This document shows positions 33,758-42,556 of a stretch of 64,000 nt of DNA, piece by piece. A model generated the notes under the pieces. The model did no database searches and was not told the DNA's origin. It saw only the letters and a list, made by a program, of their open reading frames with translations. Within the stretch, counting starts at the first letter, position 1. Each line of letters starts with the position of its first letter. The translations under genes and the position numbers were made by a program. The DNA comes from JBEBSD01 sp040394475. GTDB taxonomy: Bacteria > Bacteroidota > Bacteroidia > Cytophagales > Spirosomataceae. The stretch covers positions 1 through 64,000 of the forward strand of contig JBEBSD010000008.1 in assembly GCA_040394475.1 (NCBI GenBank), read 5' to 3'.

Positions 33758-34621
33758 ATGCCTGACCCGGACCTTCCAAACTATTCCCTGGCGACATTTT
33801 CCCGGAAGGACCCGGATTCCTTGTTTTATATCACACCGCTGGAAAAACTGGTTAAAAGCTTCAAGGAGATCGACAAACCCCATGCCCACACGTTTTACCT
33901 GGTGATGTGGATCGCGGCAGGAAGCGGCAAGCATACCATCGACTTCCGGACCTATGATGTGACGGGCGGCCAGCTCTATTTCCTCACTCCGGGACAGGTA
34001 CACAGCTGGCAGCTTTCCGAAGATATCAGGGGGTTCAATTTATTCTTTGAGTCCCATTTTTTCAGGAGCCGTTTCGGGAACCGGCTTTTCCGGTATCCCT
34101 TTTTCCATTCCAATCAGTATCAACCTCTTTTGAGCGTCACCGATCAGCAGCTTCAGCTCGACACCCTGCTTACGTACACCTATTCCGAATACAGTCAGCA
34201 CACGCCTCGCAATTACGAGCTGCTGCTTTCGTACCTGCATATCCTCCTGGAAACCAGCAACCGCATTTACAGTAAACAACTGCTTGACGAAAAATTTCCC
34301 CATTACTATGACCGCATCCGGCAATTTGAAGAGCTGATCGAAGACCAGTTGCTCCGGAATCGTTCGATCAAAGCGTATGCCGATCAGATGCATCTGTCGC
34401 CCAACCACCTGAATGCCATCTGCAGAAGGGTGCTAGGGAAAACGGCCAGTCAGCTCTACCAGGAACGCCTGGTAACAGAAGCCCAGCGCCTGCTTTTACA
34501 CACCGGCAAGTCCGCCAAGGAAATCAGCTATCTCCTGGGATTCGAAGACTCCTCTTATTTTGGCCGGTTTTTCAAAAAGCATACTGGCAAAACCCCGTCT
34601 GCGTTTCGGCTTGGGGAATGA
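33758..34621 (+). CDS. AraC family transcriptional regulator
   Basis: 287 residues. The N-terminal 150 residues form a cupin-like sensor domain (HTFYLVMWIAAGSGKHTIDF, GQLYFLTPGQVHSWQL, GFNLFFESHFF). The C-terminal AraC DNA-binding domain has two helix-turn-helix units (SIKAYADQMHLSPNHLNAIC and SAKEISYLLGFEDSSYFGRF, ending FKKHTGKTPSAFR). It begins 48 bp after the M48 protease gene on the same strand. Its ligand and targets are unknown; neither neighbour suggests an obvious metabolic pathway. Confidence 0.93.
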   Translation: MPDPDLPNYSLATFSRKDPDSLFYITPLEKLVKSFKEIDKPHAHTFYLVMWIAAGSGKHTIDFRTYDVTGGQLYFLTPGQVHSWQLSEDIRGFNLFFESHFFRSRFGNRLFRYPFFHSNQYQPLLSVTDQQLQLDTLLTYTYSEYSQHTPRNYELLLSYLHILLETSNRIYSKQLLDEKFPHYYDRIRQFEELIEDQLLRNRSIKAYADQMHLSPNHLNAICRRVLGKTASQLYQERLVTEAQRLLLHTGKSAKEISYLLGFEDSSYFGRFFKKHTGKTPSAFRLGE

Positions 34622-34683
34622 CCGATCGTTGATTTCTACCATAAATACCCGGAAATGGCGCACAGTCACCCAGCAATATTCCG

Positions 34684-34691
34684 TATATTTG
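34684..34691 (+). promoter_or_regulatory. Probable -7 promoter element of the DUF983 gene
   Basis: TATATTTG is a full match to TAnnTTTG, 34 nt before the ATG. No TTG lies at the ideal -33 spacing, so only the -7 element is supported. Confidence 0.4.
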
Positions 34692-34725
34692 CGCCACAAC
34701 CAATCAGCCGCAAGGCTATCGGATC

Positions 34726-35127
34726 ATGCTCAAAAAATCCCGTCTGTACAGCATCTTCTTCAACAAGTGTCCCCGTTGTCATGAGGGCGACTTTTTCGTC
34801 CATAAAAACGCATTCTGGCCCATCACAAAGTTTGATCAGATGCACAAAAACTGTGCACATTGCGGTCAGCCCCTGACACCCGAACCGGGCTTTTACTACG
34901 GCGCGATGTATATGAGTTATGGATTTTATGTCGGAGTCATCCTGATCACCTCCGTGATTGCCATCAACTGGCTGGAAATGGACATCCCGTTACTGATCAC
35001 CTGCCTTATTCCCCTGCTCATTATTTTAACCCCTGTTTTTTTCAGGATGGCAAGAAGAAGCTGGCTGACCCTTTTCGTACCTTATGCTCCGGGGGAGAAG
35101 AAGGCAGAAGCCAATACCCCGGCGTGA
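34726..35127 (+). CDS. DUF983 family membrane protein
   Basis: 133 residues. Two Cys pairs near the N-terminus (CPRC at 15-18 and CAHC about 30 residues later) look like a zinc ribbon, followed by PEPGFYYGAMYMSYG, typical of DUF983, and two membrane helices (YGFYVGVILITSVIAINWL, IPLLITCLIPLLIILTPVFF). The family's function is not established. It is convergent with dsbD 35 bp away. Confidence 0.9.
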   Translation: MLKKSRLYSIFFNKCPRCHEGDFFVHKNAFWPITKFDQMHKNCAHCGQPLTPEPGFYYGAMYMSYGFYVGVILITSVIAINWLEMDIPLLITCLIPLLIILTPVFFRMARRSWLTLFVPYAPGEKKAEANTPA

Positions 35128-35162
35128 ACCTCCTGGCACAGTAACGCTTTCTCCCGGGATTT

Positions 35163-37298
35163 TCAGTTCCCGGTCCGCTCATAGGCAGCTTTCCCGCTGT
35201 CGAGAAATCTTACAAAGTTCAGCGGGTCGAGATCGTAGTCAACCGGTGGCACCAGCAGATTGCCGTCATGTCCGACCAGGCAATAGTAGGGTTGTGCATT
35301 GTTGTTGTATTTAACAATCTGGAAGTCGCCATTCTGAGCCCCGATCGTCTTTTTTACCCGGTTATCGAACGAAGAAGTATACCATTCGGACTCCGGAAGC
35401 CGGGTCTTATCATCTACATAAAGTGCCACGATCACATAATCATTCTGCAGACGGCGCAGTACCTCCGGATGACTCCATACCCTGGCTTCCATTTCACGGC
35501 AATTGACACAACCATGGCCGGTGAAGTCTATAAAAACCGGCTTGTTTACTTTTTTCGCATGCGCGACCGCCTGGTCGTAGTCAAAATAGCCCTGCAGTCC
35601 ATGGGGCAATTTGAACAATTCCGAAAACCGTACCAACCCCACTTCTGAAGGGTTTTCGCTGACCACAACAGTCCCTTTCCCGAGGTCAAAATCCTGCGTG
35701 GTCTGAGGAGGCAGGTAGCCTGCCAGGGCTTTTAACGGGGCTCCCCACATACCGGGAAGCATATATACCACAAACGTCAGCGTGACAATCGATAAGAGTA
35801 TCCGGGGAACACTCACTTTTTCTACCGGCGAATCGTGTGGTGTCCGGATTTTACCCAGCAGGTAAAACCCGAGAAAACCGAATATGACGATCCAGAAGGC
35901 CAGGTACACTTCCCGGTCGAGGATTCTCCAGTGATAGACCTGATCTGCTATGCTCAAAAATTTCAGCGCGAGCGCCAGCTCCAGAAAGCCCAGCGTTACT
36001 TTTACCGTATTCAGCCACCCGCCCGATTTCGGCAAGCTTTTAAGCCATTCAGGGAAAAGTGCAAAAAGTGTAAACGGGATGGCAAAGGCTGCCGAATAAG
36101 CCACCATTCCCACGATAGGCTTGATCACCTGGCCGCCCGCAGAGGCCACCAGGATACTGCCTGCAATGGGTCCGGTACAGGAAAAGGAAACCAGCACTAG
36201 GGTAAAGGCCATAAAGAAAACCCCGAGTAGTCCTCCCTGGTCGGCTTTGGAATCCATTTTATTGACCAGCGAACTGGGCAACACGATTTCGAACATCCCC
36301 AGAAAAGACAATGCAAAAAGGAAGAAAACCAGAAAAAAGAATACATTGGGAATCCAGTGGGTGCTTAAAAAATTGGCAAACGCAGGACCGTTGATACGGG
36401 AGACCACTACTCCGATCAGGGTATAAATCAGGATAATAAATCCGCCGTACAGGAACGCTTTCGTTTTCCCCCCTTCCTGTTTGGTAAAGTACGTCACCGT
36501 CATCGGGATCACCGGAAATACGCAGGGAGTCAGCAAAGCCGCCAATCCCGCCAGGAAGGCCGTTAATGCAAAGGCCCACAGCGACCCTCCTGCCATCGAA
36601 CCGTCCGGCACGCGCGTTACCGCCGGAGCCGTATTTCCCGGTTGGCCCGTCGCGCTGTCGGCAGCAACCGCAGCAGCACGCTCGGGTAACGTGTCCGGAG
36701 TGGATACTCCGGAAGCATCCACTCGGGAAGCATCCGCTCCGGAAGCATCCCCGGTTGCAGTACTTTTTTGCGGCGCGGGAGTTACTTCCTTCGCGGGTTC
36801 CTTCGCCGGCGGTTCTGCCCGCGCGGCGGCCTTAATCCCTGCAAGCTGGAATTCATCATCACCGGGTACACATAACCCGGATTTATTGCTGCAGGTCAGG
36901 AACCCGATTTCCCCTTTGATAACCGGGTCATCGGCCAGCACCCGAATAGTTTGCCGGAACGTCGCGGTCCCTTCAAAATACGTGATGTCCGCATTCCAGA
37001 TTTCATCAAATTTCTTTTTGGGCCCTACCGGCCGCAGGTCTCCCACCACTTCGTAGGACGGATGAGGTTCCCAACTGACCGCCGTAGGGGTTGGCCCCAG
37101 ATCCGGATCAATATCAGAGGAGTACAAATACCAGTCAGCGTCGATTGTCGCTTTAAAAACCAGGTCGATCTTGTCCCCTGTCACCACCTCCTTTTTAGAA
37201 GGCTCCACTACCCAGTGCGCATGTTTTTGAAATTGTGCCCGCGCCGTTTGTCCTGAAAACACGGAAAGCAAAAGCAGGAATCTGAATGTATACCGCAT
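35163..37298 (-). CDS. dsbD: Thiol:disulfide interchange protein DsbD
   Basis: 711 residues. Signal peptide 1-22; N-terminal periplasmic DsbD-like domain (about 25-160) with the Cys pair in FLTCSNKSGLCVPG; a low-complexity linker (about 165-230) with near-repeats GDASG/GADAS/RVDASG; eight membrane helices (about 236-520) with the first active Cys in LLTPCVFPVIPMTVTYF and the second in SFSCTGPIAGS; and a C-terminal thioredoxin-like domain with GHGCVNC. It carries electrons from cytoplasmic thioredoxin to periplasmic thiol proteins. It follows a heavy-metal-associated protein gene, but a terminator separates them. Confidence 0.95.
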   Translation of the reverse strand: MRYTFRFLLLLSVFSGQTARAQFQKHAHWVVEPSKKEVVTGDKIDLVFKATIDADWYLYSSDIDPDLGPTPTAVSWEPHPSYEVVGDLRPVGPKKKFDEIWNADITYFEGTATFRQTIRVLADDPVIKGEIGFLTCSNKSGLCVPGDDEFQLAGIKAAARAEPPAKEPAKEVTPAPQKSTATGDASGADASRVDASGVSTPDTLPERAAAVAADSATGQPGNTAPAVTRVPDGSMAGGSLWAFALTAFLAGLAALLTPCVFPVIPMTVTYFTKQEGGKTKAFLYGGFIILIYTLIGVVVSRINGPAFANFLSTHWIPNVFFFLVFFLFALSFLGMFEIVLPSSLVNKMDSKADQGGLLGVFFMAFTLVLVSFSCTGPIAGSILVASAGGQVIKPIVGMVAYSAAFAIPFTLFALFPEWLKSLPKSGGWLNTVKVTLGFLELALALKFLSIADQVYHWRILDREVYLAFWIVIFGFLGFYLLGKIRTPHDSPVEKVSVPRILLSIVTLTFVVYMLPGMWGAPLKALAGYLPPQTTQDFDLGKGTVVVSENPSEVGLVRFSELFKLPHGLQGYFDYDQAVAHAKKVNKPVFIDFTGHGCVNCREMEARVWSHPEVLRRLQNDYVIVALYVDDKTRLPESEWYTSSFDNRVKKTIGAQNGDFQIVKYNNNAQPYYCLVGHDGNLLVPPVDYDLDPLNFVRFLDSGKAAYERTGN

Positions 37299-37375
37299 TG
37301 AAAATTTTAGAATTGGAGGCTACTGAATCCCCTAACGTAACGCTAACTTTTCTTATTTAACAGATTTTACAATAA

Positions 37376-37407
37376 AAAATTCGCAATTATTTCTAATTGC
37401 GAATTTT
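37376..37407 (-). terminator. Rho-independent terminator after the HMA-domain gene
   Basis: A perfect 14-bp stem (AAAATTCGCAATTA/TAATTGCGAATTTT) is closed by a GAAA tetraloop on the minus strand and followed by further T residues. It lies 26 bp after the HMA gene and upstream of dsbD. Confidence 0.88.
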
Positions 37408-37432
37408 ATTCCCGCCCGGAAACATCCGGTTT

Positions 37433-37639
37433 TTACAGTAAATCAGCCGTATAACCCGCTTTTTGGAGCGCTTCTTTAATTTCTTCGGCTGAACCTGGCG
37501 CCGCAACGGTCAGCAGGCGTTCCGGGCTTTGCAAATCGACCGTCCAGTTCTCTTTCCCGGCGACGGTATCCAGAAAGGGGGTGACTTTCTCAATACAGGC
37601 CCCACACTTAATATCGGTTTTAAATTTCAATGTATTCAT
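37433..37639 (-). CDS. Small heavy-metal-associated (HMA) domain protein
   Basis: 68 residues forming one HMA/CopZ-like ferredoxin fold: metal motif KCGACIEKV (C12xxC15), a central VDLQSPERLLTV strand and a C-terminal AGYTADLL. The usual GMxCxxC Met is replaced by Lys. Such proteins carry Cu(I) or similar ions in the cytoplasm. No copper ATPase gene lies nearby. A TAAATTTG match to the -7 consensus lies at 37672-37665, about 26 bp upstream. Confidence 0.85.
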   Translation of the reverse strand: MNTLKFKTDIKCGACIEKVTPFLDTVAGKENWTVDLQSPERLLTVAAPGSAEEIKEALQKAGYTADLL

Positions 37640-37731
37640 AATTATTGCAGCTTTAATCCGGCAGCAAATTTAGGGTTTTTGCCCGGGCTTCCGGATACAC
37701 AATTAGGGGGTATCGTTACAGGATTTTGGTG

Positions 37732-39003
37732 TCAGACCATAAACTGGAACAAATCCGGCTGATCGTTCAGGTATTCATACACGATTCCGGCCTGGTCCAT
37801 TCGCCCGATGAGCAATTCAAAATCTTCCCGTTGCTTGAGCTCGACCCCCACCAGTGCGGGCCCCTGGTCCCGGTTGGTTTTCTTCACATATTCAAAGCGG
37901 GCGATATCATCGTCCGGGCCCAGTACATTCAGAAATTCTCTCAATGCCCCTGCTCGCTGCGGAAACCGGATAATGAAGTAATGCTTCAAGCCCTCATACA
38001 ACATCGACCTTTCCTTGATTTCTTCCGTACGGGTAATATCATTATTCCCTCCGCTTATCAGAAGCACTACATTCTTTCCCTTGATTTCTTCCCGCACCTG
38101 TTCAAGCGCAGCCACCGTCAGCGCACCTGCCGGCTCCACCACAATAGCCTCTTCATTGTACATTTGTAAAATAGCGGTACAAACCTTCCCTTCCGGTACC
38201 AGCAGTACACTATCCAGGTTCTCCCTGCAGATGATAAATGTTTTATCCCCGATCCGTTTAACGGCAGCGCCGTCAACGAATTTATCGATCTGCTCCAGCG
38301 TCACTACGTGACCGGCATCCAGAGAAGCCTGAAGGCTGGGCGCTCCCAAGGGCTCCACGCCGATCAAACGGGTATGCGGCGAAAGGTTCCGGAATACCGT
38401 GGAGACCCCTGCTGCCAGACCGCCGCCGCCCACCGGTATCAACAAATAATCAATCTGAAAATCGGCATCCTTAAATACTTCCAGCCCGACTGTTCCCTGC
38501 CCCTCTATCACCTGTTCATCATCGAAAGGATGTACAAAAATCGCCTGGTGCGTCTCACAAAATGTCAGCGATGCCTTATAGGAATCATCGTAGGTATCGC
38601 CTGCCAGGCGGATGTCTATCCACTCCTTACCAAACATCCCCACCTGCCTGATTTTCTGGGCGGGTGTGGTAGTAGGCATAAAGATCGTTCCCTTTACCTG
38701 CATTTTCCTGCAGGCATAAGCAACTCCCTGCGCATGGTTTCCGGCGCTGGCACAAACCACCCCTTTGCTTAGTTCCGTAGCCGAAAGGCTTGCCATTTTA
38801 TTATAGGCGCCTCTTATTTTGTAGGAACGCACGAGCTGAAGGTCTTCCCGTTTCAGGTAAATGGTCGCGCCGAACTGCTCCGAAAGGTTCAGGTTGCGCA
38901 CCAGGGGCGTACGGTTGATCACCGACTTTAACCGGTCTGCTGCAAGATAGATATTATTCAGAGTGGCGGCCGCTTCCGGGTCGCGTAACGGTTTCATCCG
39001 CAT
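37732..39003 (-). CDS. ilvA: Threonine ammonia-lyase (threonine dehydratase)
   Basis: 423 residues. Converts threonine to 2-oxobutanoate, the first step to isoleucine. The PLP lysine is K62 in RSYKIRGAYNK, and the phosphate loop GGGGLAAG is present. The C-terminal part (about 335-423, AGALREFLNVLGPDDDIARF) is a single ACT-like regulatory domain, so this is the shorter IlvA with one such domain. It is the last gene of the ilv operon; the start may be Met1 or Met3. Confidence 0.95.
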   Translation of the reverse strand: MRMKPLRDPEAAATLNNIYLAADRLKSVINRTPLVRNLNLSEQFGATIYLKREDLQLVRSYKIRGAYNKMASLSATELSKGVVCASAGNHAQGVAYACRKMQVKGTIFMPTTTPAQKIRQVGMFGKEWIDIRLAGDTYDDSYKASLTFCETHQAIFVHPFDDEQVIEGQGTVGLEVFKDADFQIDYLLIPVGGGGLAAGVSTVFRNLSPHTRLIGVEPLGAPSLQASLDAGHVVTLEQIDKFVDGAAVKRIGDKTFIICRENLDSVLLVPEGKVCTAILQMYNEEAIVVEPAGALTVAALEQVREEIKGKNVVLLISGGNNDITRTEEIKERSMLYEGLKHYFIIRFPQRAGALREFLNVLGPDDDIARFEYVKKTNRDQGPALVGVELKQREDFELLIGRMDQAGIVYEYLNDQPDLFQFMV

Positions 39004-39057
39004 AAAAATTTATAACTTATTGGTTTCAGCGCTTTCAGAATCCGACATCGCCCCACC

Positions 39058-39081
39058 ATGGTCTGTGTCCCCACAGACCAT
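39058..39081. repeat. GGTCTGTG palindrome, copy 1
   Basis: ATGGTCTGTG-TCCC-CACAGACCAT is a perfect 10-bp stem with 4-nt loop, in the ilvC-ilvA gap. Further copies lie at 49545-49567 and 49649-49672. Confidence 0.8.
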
Positions 39082-39123
39082 CCCATGACCCGCCGAAGAC
39101 ACAGCCACGGAAAAGATTCATAC

Positions 39124-39154
39124 GAACAAACGCGGCCCAGGGCCGCGTTTGTTC
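39124..39154. terminator. Strong stem-loop just after ilvC
   Basis: GAACAAACGCGGCCC and its exact complement flank a single A at 39139, starting 6 bp beyond the ilvC stop. No U-tract follows on the minus strand, so it may be a partial terminator or an RNA-stability element between ilvC and ilvA. Confidence 0.55.
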
Positions 39155-39159
39155 TATTC

Positions 39160-40206
39160 TCAGTTTCTTTCCGGACGTAAGCTCCGTACGGTAGCTCCCG
39201 CCTGCCAGATTTCCGACTCGCGCAGCTCCTTCAGTTCCACTTCCAGTTTTTCCCGATAATCCGGTTGGGAATTCCGGGTGATCGATATCCGTGCCTCTTC
39301 TCCCGTATTAACGGAATTGTAGAGTTTCTCAAATACTGGTTTAGTAGCATCGCGGAAAGGTTTCCACCAATCCAGCGCTCCCCTTTGTGCAGTTGTCGAA
39401 CAGTTGGCGTACATCCAATCCATTCCGTTTTCGGCTACCAGCGGCATCAGGGATTGGGTCAGCTCTTCCACCGTCTCGTTAAACGCCTCTGACGGTGTAT
39501 GACCGTTAGCACGCAGCACTTCGTACTGAGCGGCAAAAATCCCCTGGATAGCGCCCATCAGGGTTCCCCGCTCGCCCGTAAGATCCGACGTCACCTCCCG
39601 GTAGAAATCAGTCTCAAACAAATAACCCGATCCTACTCCGATACCCAGAGCGATGGCTTTCTCACGCGCCTTTCCGGTAGCGTCCTGGAATACGGCGAAC
39701 GAAGAGTTCAATCCTTTTCCCTCTACGAAAAGACGACGCAGGGAAGTTCCGGAGCCTTTTGGAGCGACCAGGAATACATCCACGTCGGACGGAGGAATGA
39801 TACCGGTTTGCTCCTTGTACGTAATCCCAAAACCATGGGAGAAATAAAGCGATTTACCGGCCGTCAGGTGTTTTTTCACGGTTGGCCACAATTCGATCTG
39901 CGCCGCATCCGACAGCAGGTAGCAAATAATCGTTGCCTTTCCAAGCGCCTCTTCAATTTCAAAAAGCGTTTCACCGGGCACCCAGCCATCCGAAACCGCT
40001 TTATCCCAGGTTTTTCCGCCTTTCCGCTGACCCACGATTACATTGATCCCGTTATCTCTCAGGTTAAGGCTCTGGCCGGGTCCCTGAACCCCATATCCGA
40101 TCACGGCTATGGTATCGTCAGCTAAAAAAGACTGCGCTTTCTCAAGCGGATATTCTTCGCGTGTCACCACATCTTCTTCAACACCACCAAAATTCAATTT
40201 TGCCAT
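39160..40206 (-). CDS. ilvC: Ketol-acid reductoisomerase
   Basis: 348 residues, class I length. Second common step of valine/isoleucine synthesis: isomerises and reduces acetolactate with NAD(P)H and Mg2+. The Rossmann motif is GYGVQGPGQSLNL, the cofactor-choice loop VGQRKGGKTWDKA, and the C-terminal knotted domain carries the metal-binding acidic residues (SDLTGERGTLMGAIQG, FNETVEEL). It lies between the unknown membrane protein and ilvA. Confidence 0.96.
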   Translation of the reverse strand: MAKLNFGGVEEDVVTREEYPLEKAQSFLADDTIAVIGYGVQGPGQSLNLRDNGINVIVGQRKGGKTWDKAVSDGWVPGETLFEIEEALGKATIICYLLSDAAQIELWPTVKKHLTAGKSLYFSHGFGITYKEQTGIIPPSDVDVFLVAPKGSGTSLRRLFVEGKGLNSSFAVFQDATGKAREKAIALGIGVGSGYLFETDFYREVTSDLTGERGTLMGAIQGIFAAQYEVLRANGHTPSEAFNETVEELTQSLMPLVAENGMDWMYANCSTTAQRGALDWWKPFRDATKPVFEKLYNSVNTGEEARISITRNSQPDYREKLEVELKELRESEIWQAGATVRSLRPERN

Positions 40207-40243
40207 TTTAGATTATAATTAGTTAAAAATTAGAATTCAACAC

Positions 40244-41917
40244 TTAACGCTGCAGCCGGATTTGCTGGCCGGTCTGCAACCGGTACTGCCTGGGGCCATC
40301 AATGACGCCTATCTCTATCGTCAGTACCGGAGATTTCAAAAATGCCTTGACCAGGGCATCGGTTTTTGCTCCCGGGTAATAGATACTCCCTCCGCCTCCA
40401 GCGAGCCTGTACACCGGCCGCTGCTGCTGGTAGGCAGGCAGCACATGCACCTCTTCCTCAGATCGCAGAATGACGTAGGCCCCGTCATCTTTCCCGGAAG
40501 CCCGTTCGAAATCCGGAATAAATACCTCTATCGCATCCGGGAAATCCCTTACTTCCACGACTGCGGCTCCCGTCACCGGCGCACCGGGTAACCCTGCAAA
40601 CGGATACTGCTCCCCGGAATAAATTCCGGCTGCATAAACGGCCTCGTAAAGGGTATCCACCCGTTCCTGCATCGCGAGGTAAATCGGCGATGACGGCAGT
40701 GCCCGGTTATGATACCATTCATAGCCATCGGTCAGCAGCACCTTCCGGAAACGGTCCAGGGGGCCCCAGTATTGATAATAGGCATTTACGCCCAACACAA
40801 ACACCACCACCCAGACACCTCTCACGACCGTACGTTCGCGCATCTTTCCGGGGTAACTGCACCACAAAAGCAGGTAACAGAAGACCATCCAGAAAGCATA
40901 CATATGCCGGTAGCGGGGATTAAATACCGAAGCTACCCCCTCCGACGCCCTTCCAACCGCTAATACCCCCAGGACGATCCCGATAAATAACAATCCCGCC
41001 CAGACAAATACTTCATTCCGGTCGGGTCGCTGCCCCGTACGGATAAGCCGTATTCCCCTGCTTATGATCAGGTACCCGGCCAGTCCCAGGGTTGCCAGCC
41101 CTAAGATCAGTACCCATCCCTGCCGGAAATCCATCGGAAAAGTCGGCCCCGGGTCGGCCCAGAGTCCGAAAAGCGAAAACAGCACCTTGAGCATATTAAA
41201 CGGATCTGCCAGGCTGTCGGTAAAACCCGGCCGGTATTCCGGCACCTCCAGTCCTGCGAAATAATAACCCGTCAGCGCTCCCATCAGCGCGCCCCAGGCA
41301 AGCAGCGGTTTCCATCGCTGCTGCAAGGCCAGGACCACCGCACCGACCGGCAGCACAAAATTGCCGGAAACATCCGAAAACACCGCCAGAGCACCTGCGA
41401 TGAGAGCGCCTGCAAAAGTAGCGCGACTCCCCCGGGTAAGCAACCAAATGCATAAAAACGTCCAAACAAACACAGCCACGTGCTGTAACGGGATCATTCC
41501 CCAGAAAACCGCCTCGAAAAACTGAATAGTAAAAATCATCCAGACAACCGGCAGTATTCCTTCCAGCGGCACCCCACTGCTCTTCCCCCACCCCCCTATT
41601 ACGAGCACCACTACCAGGAGGGTCGAAGCGCCGAGTACTATCATGTGCCGCATGTTCAGCTCCCCTGTCCACTCATTCAGGCTGAACGCTGCCAACCGGA
41701 CCATCACGATACGCCGTTCATCGTCCTGAGTATACATTTCCCGCCAGAAATCAGCCAGGGAAAACGGCTGGGACTGCAGGCGCCACACAGGTTCCAGCAA
41801 CGCATCGAAATCATCCTGGTAGGGCACATTGACACTCATCCCCACTACCAGCCAGTAGAACAGCCCTATGGGCAGCAATGCCATCACTACTAGAAGGTAC
41901 CTGGGGTTGAATTTCAT
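40244..41917 (-). CDS. Polytopic membrane protein of unknown function inside the ilv operon
   Basis: 557 residues. About ten to twelve membrane helices occupy residues 1-385, and the C-terminal 170 residues are soluble and probably extracytoplasmic. Just after the first helix comes VPYQDDFDALL; an acidic pair in the first periplasmic loop is a hallmark of GT-C fold glycosyltransferases, so a role in transferring sugars from a lipid carrier is possible, but I do not recognise the family. It sits 11 bp after ilvN and 37 bp before ilvC, all on one strand, and so is very likely co-transcribed with branched-chain amino acid genes. Confidence 0.8.
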   Translation of the reverse strand: MKFNPRYLLVVMALLPIGLFYWLVVGMSVNVPYQDDFDALLEPVWRLQSQPFSLADFWREMYTQDDERRIVMVRLAAFSLNEWTGELNMRHMIVLGASTLLVVVLVIGGWGKSSGVPLEGILPVVWMIFTIQFFEAVFWGMIPLQHVAVFVWTFLCIWLLTRGSRATFAGALIAGALAVFSDVSGNFVLPVGAVVLALQQRWKPLLAWGALMGALTGYYFAGLEVPEYRPGFTDSLADPFNMLKVLFSLFGLWADPGPTFPMDFRQGWVLILGLATLGLAGYLIISRGIRLIRTGQRPDRNEVFVWAGLLFIGIVLGVLAVGRASEGVASVFNPRYRHMYAFWMVFCYLLLWCSYPGKMRERTVVRGVWVVVFVLGVNAYYQYWGPLDRFRKVLLTDGYEWYHNRALPSSPIYLAMQERVDTLYEAVYAAGIYSGEQYPFAGLPGAPVTGAAVVEVRDFPDAIEVFIPDFERASGKDDGAYVILRSEEEVHVLPAYQQQRPVYRLAGGGGSIYYPGAKTDALVKAFLKSPVLTIEIGVIDGPRQYRLQTGQQIRLQR

Positions 41918-41928
41918 TTACGGACGCA

Positions 41929-42489
41929 CTACAAATAATATTCCCATTCGGTTTCAGGCAGGTAATCGGCGAGGCTTTGAGCCGATTTGCTTACCGCTAC
42001 TCTTCCCGACCGGACAAATTCCAGGATACCGTGCGGTTTGATGTAATTGAAAAAATCGAATATTTCTGTTTCCGTACCCGTTTTCTCAATCACCACATAA
42101 TCGAGCCCCCAATATACCACCCAGGCTTTGTAAAACTTATTGATCACCTCGATATCCAATGGCTTGGCCCCCGAGAGCGTCGCTATCTTAAACATGGCTA
42201 TTTCATTGTAGACGATGTCCTCGTTCAGGTAACCGAAAACGGCCAGCACTTCAATAATCTTCCGGATCTGCCGTACCAGTTTTTCCACCTCTTCCCGCAC
42301 GTCATGGCGAATCACAATGGTGAAACGTGACACTCCCTTCCGCTCCGATTCCGAAACCGTCAGGCTTTCTATGTTAATTCTCCTGCGGCTGAATACAATG
42401 GTAATTTTATTCAGCAACCCGATTGTATTCTCCGTAAACACACAGATCGTGTAGGCCTTGGCAGCGGGGCTTTGATGGTTTACTTCCAT
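41929..42489 (-). CDS. ilvN: Acetolactate synthase small (regulatory) subunit
   Basis: 186 residues. N-terminal ACT domain (about 12-85: YTICVFTENTIGLLNKITIVFSRR split by residues, INIESLTVSESER) that binds valine, and the C-terminal ALS_ss domain. It activates IlvB and confers feedback inhibition. It follows ilvB by 67 bp. Confidence 0.94.
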   Translation of the reverse strand: MEVNHQSPAAKAYTICVFTENTIGLLNKITIVFSRRRINIESLTVSESERKGVSRFTIVIRHDVREEVEKLVRQIRKIIEVLAVFGYLNEDIVYNEIAMFKIATLSGAKPLDIEVINKFYKAWVVYWGLDYVVIEKTGTETEIFDFFNYIKPHGILEFVRSGRVAVSKSAQSLADYLPETEWEYYL

Positions 42490-42556
42490 AATTCAGTCAT
42501 TCTTTTTTTATATCATAATGTTACGCCGAAGCGCGCTGAGATCGTCGGAGCGCGGA

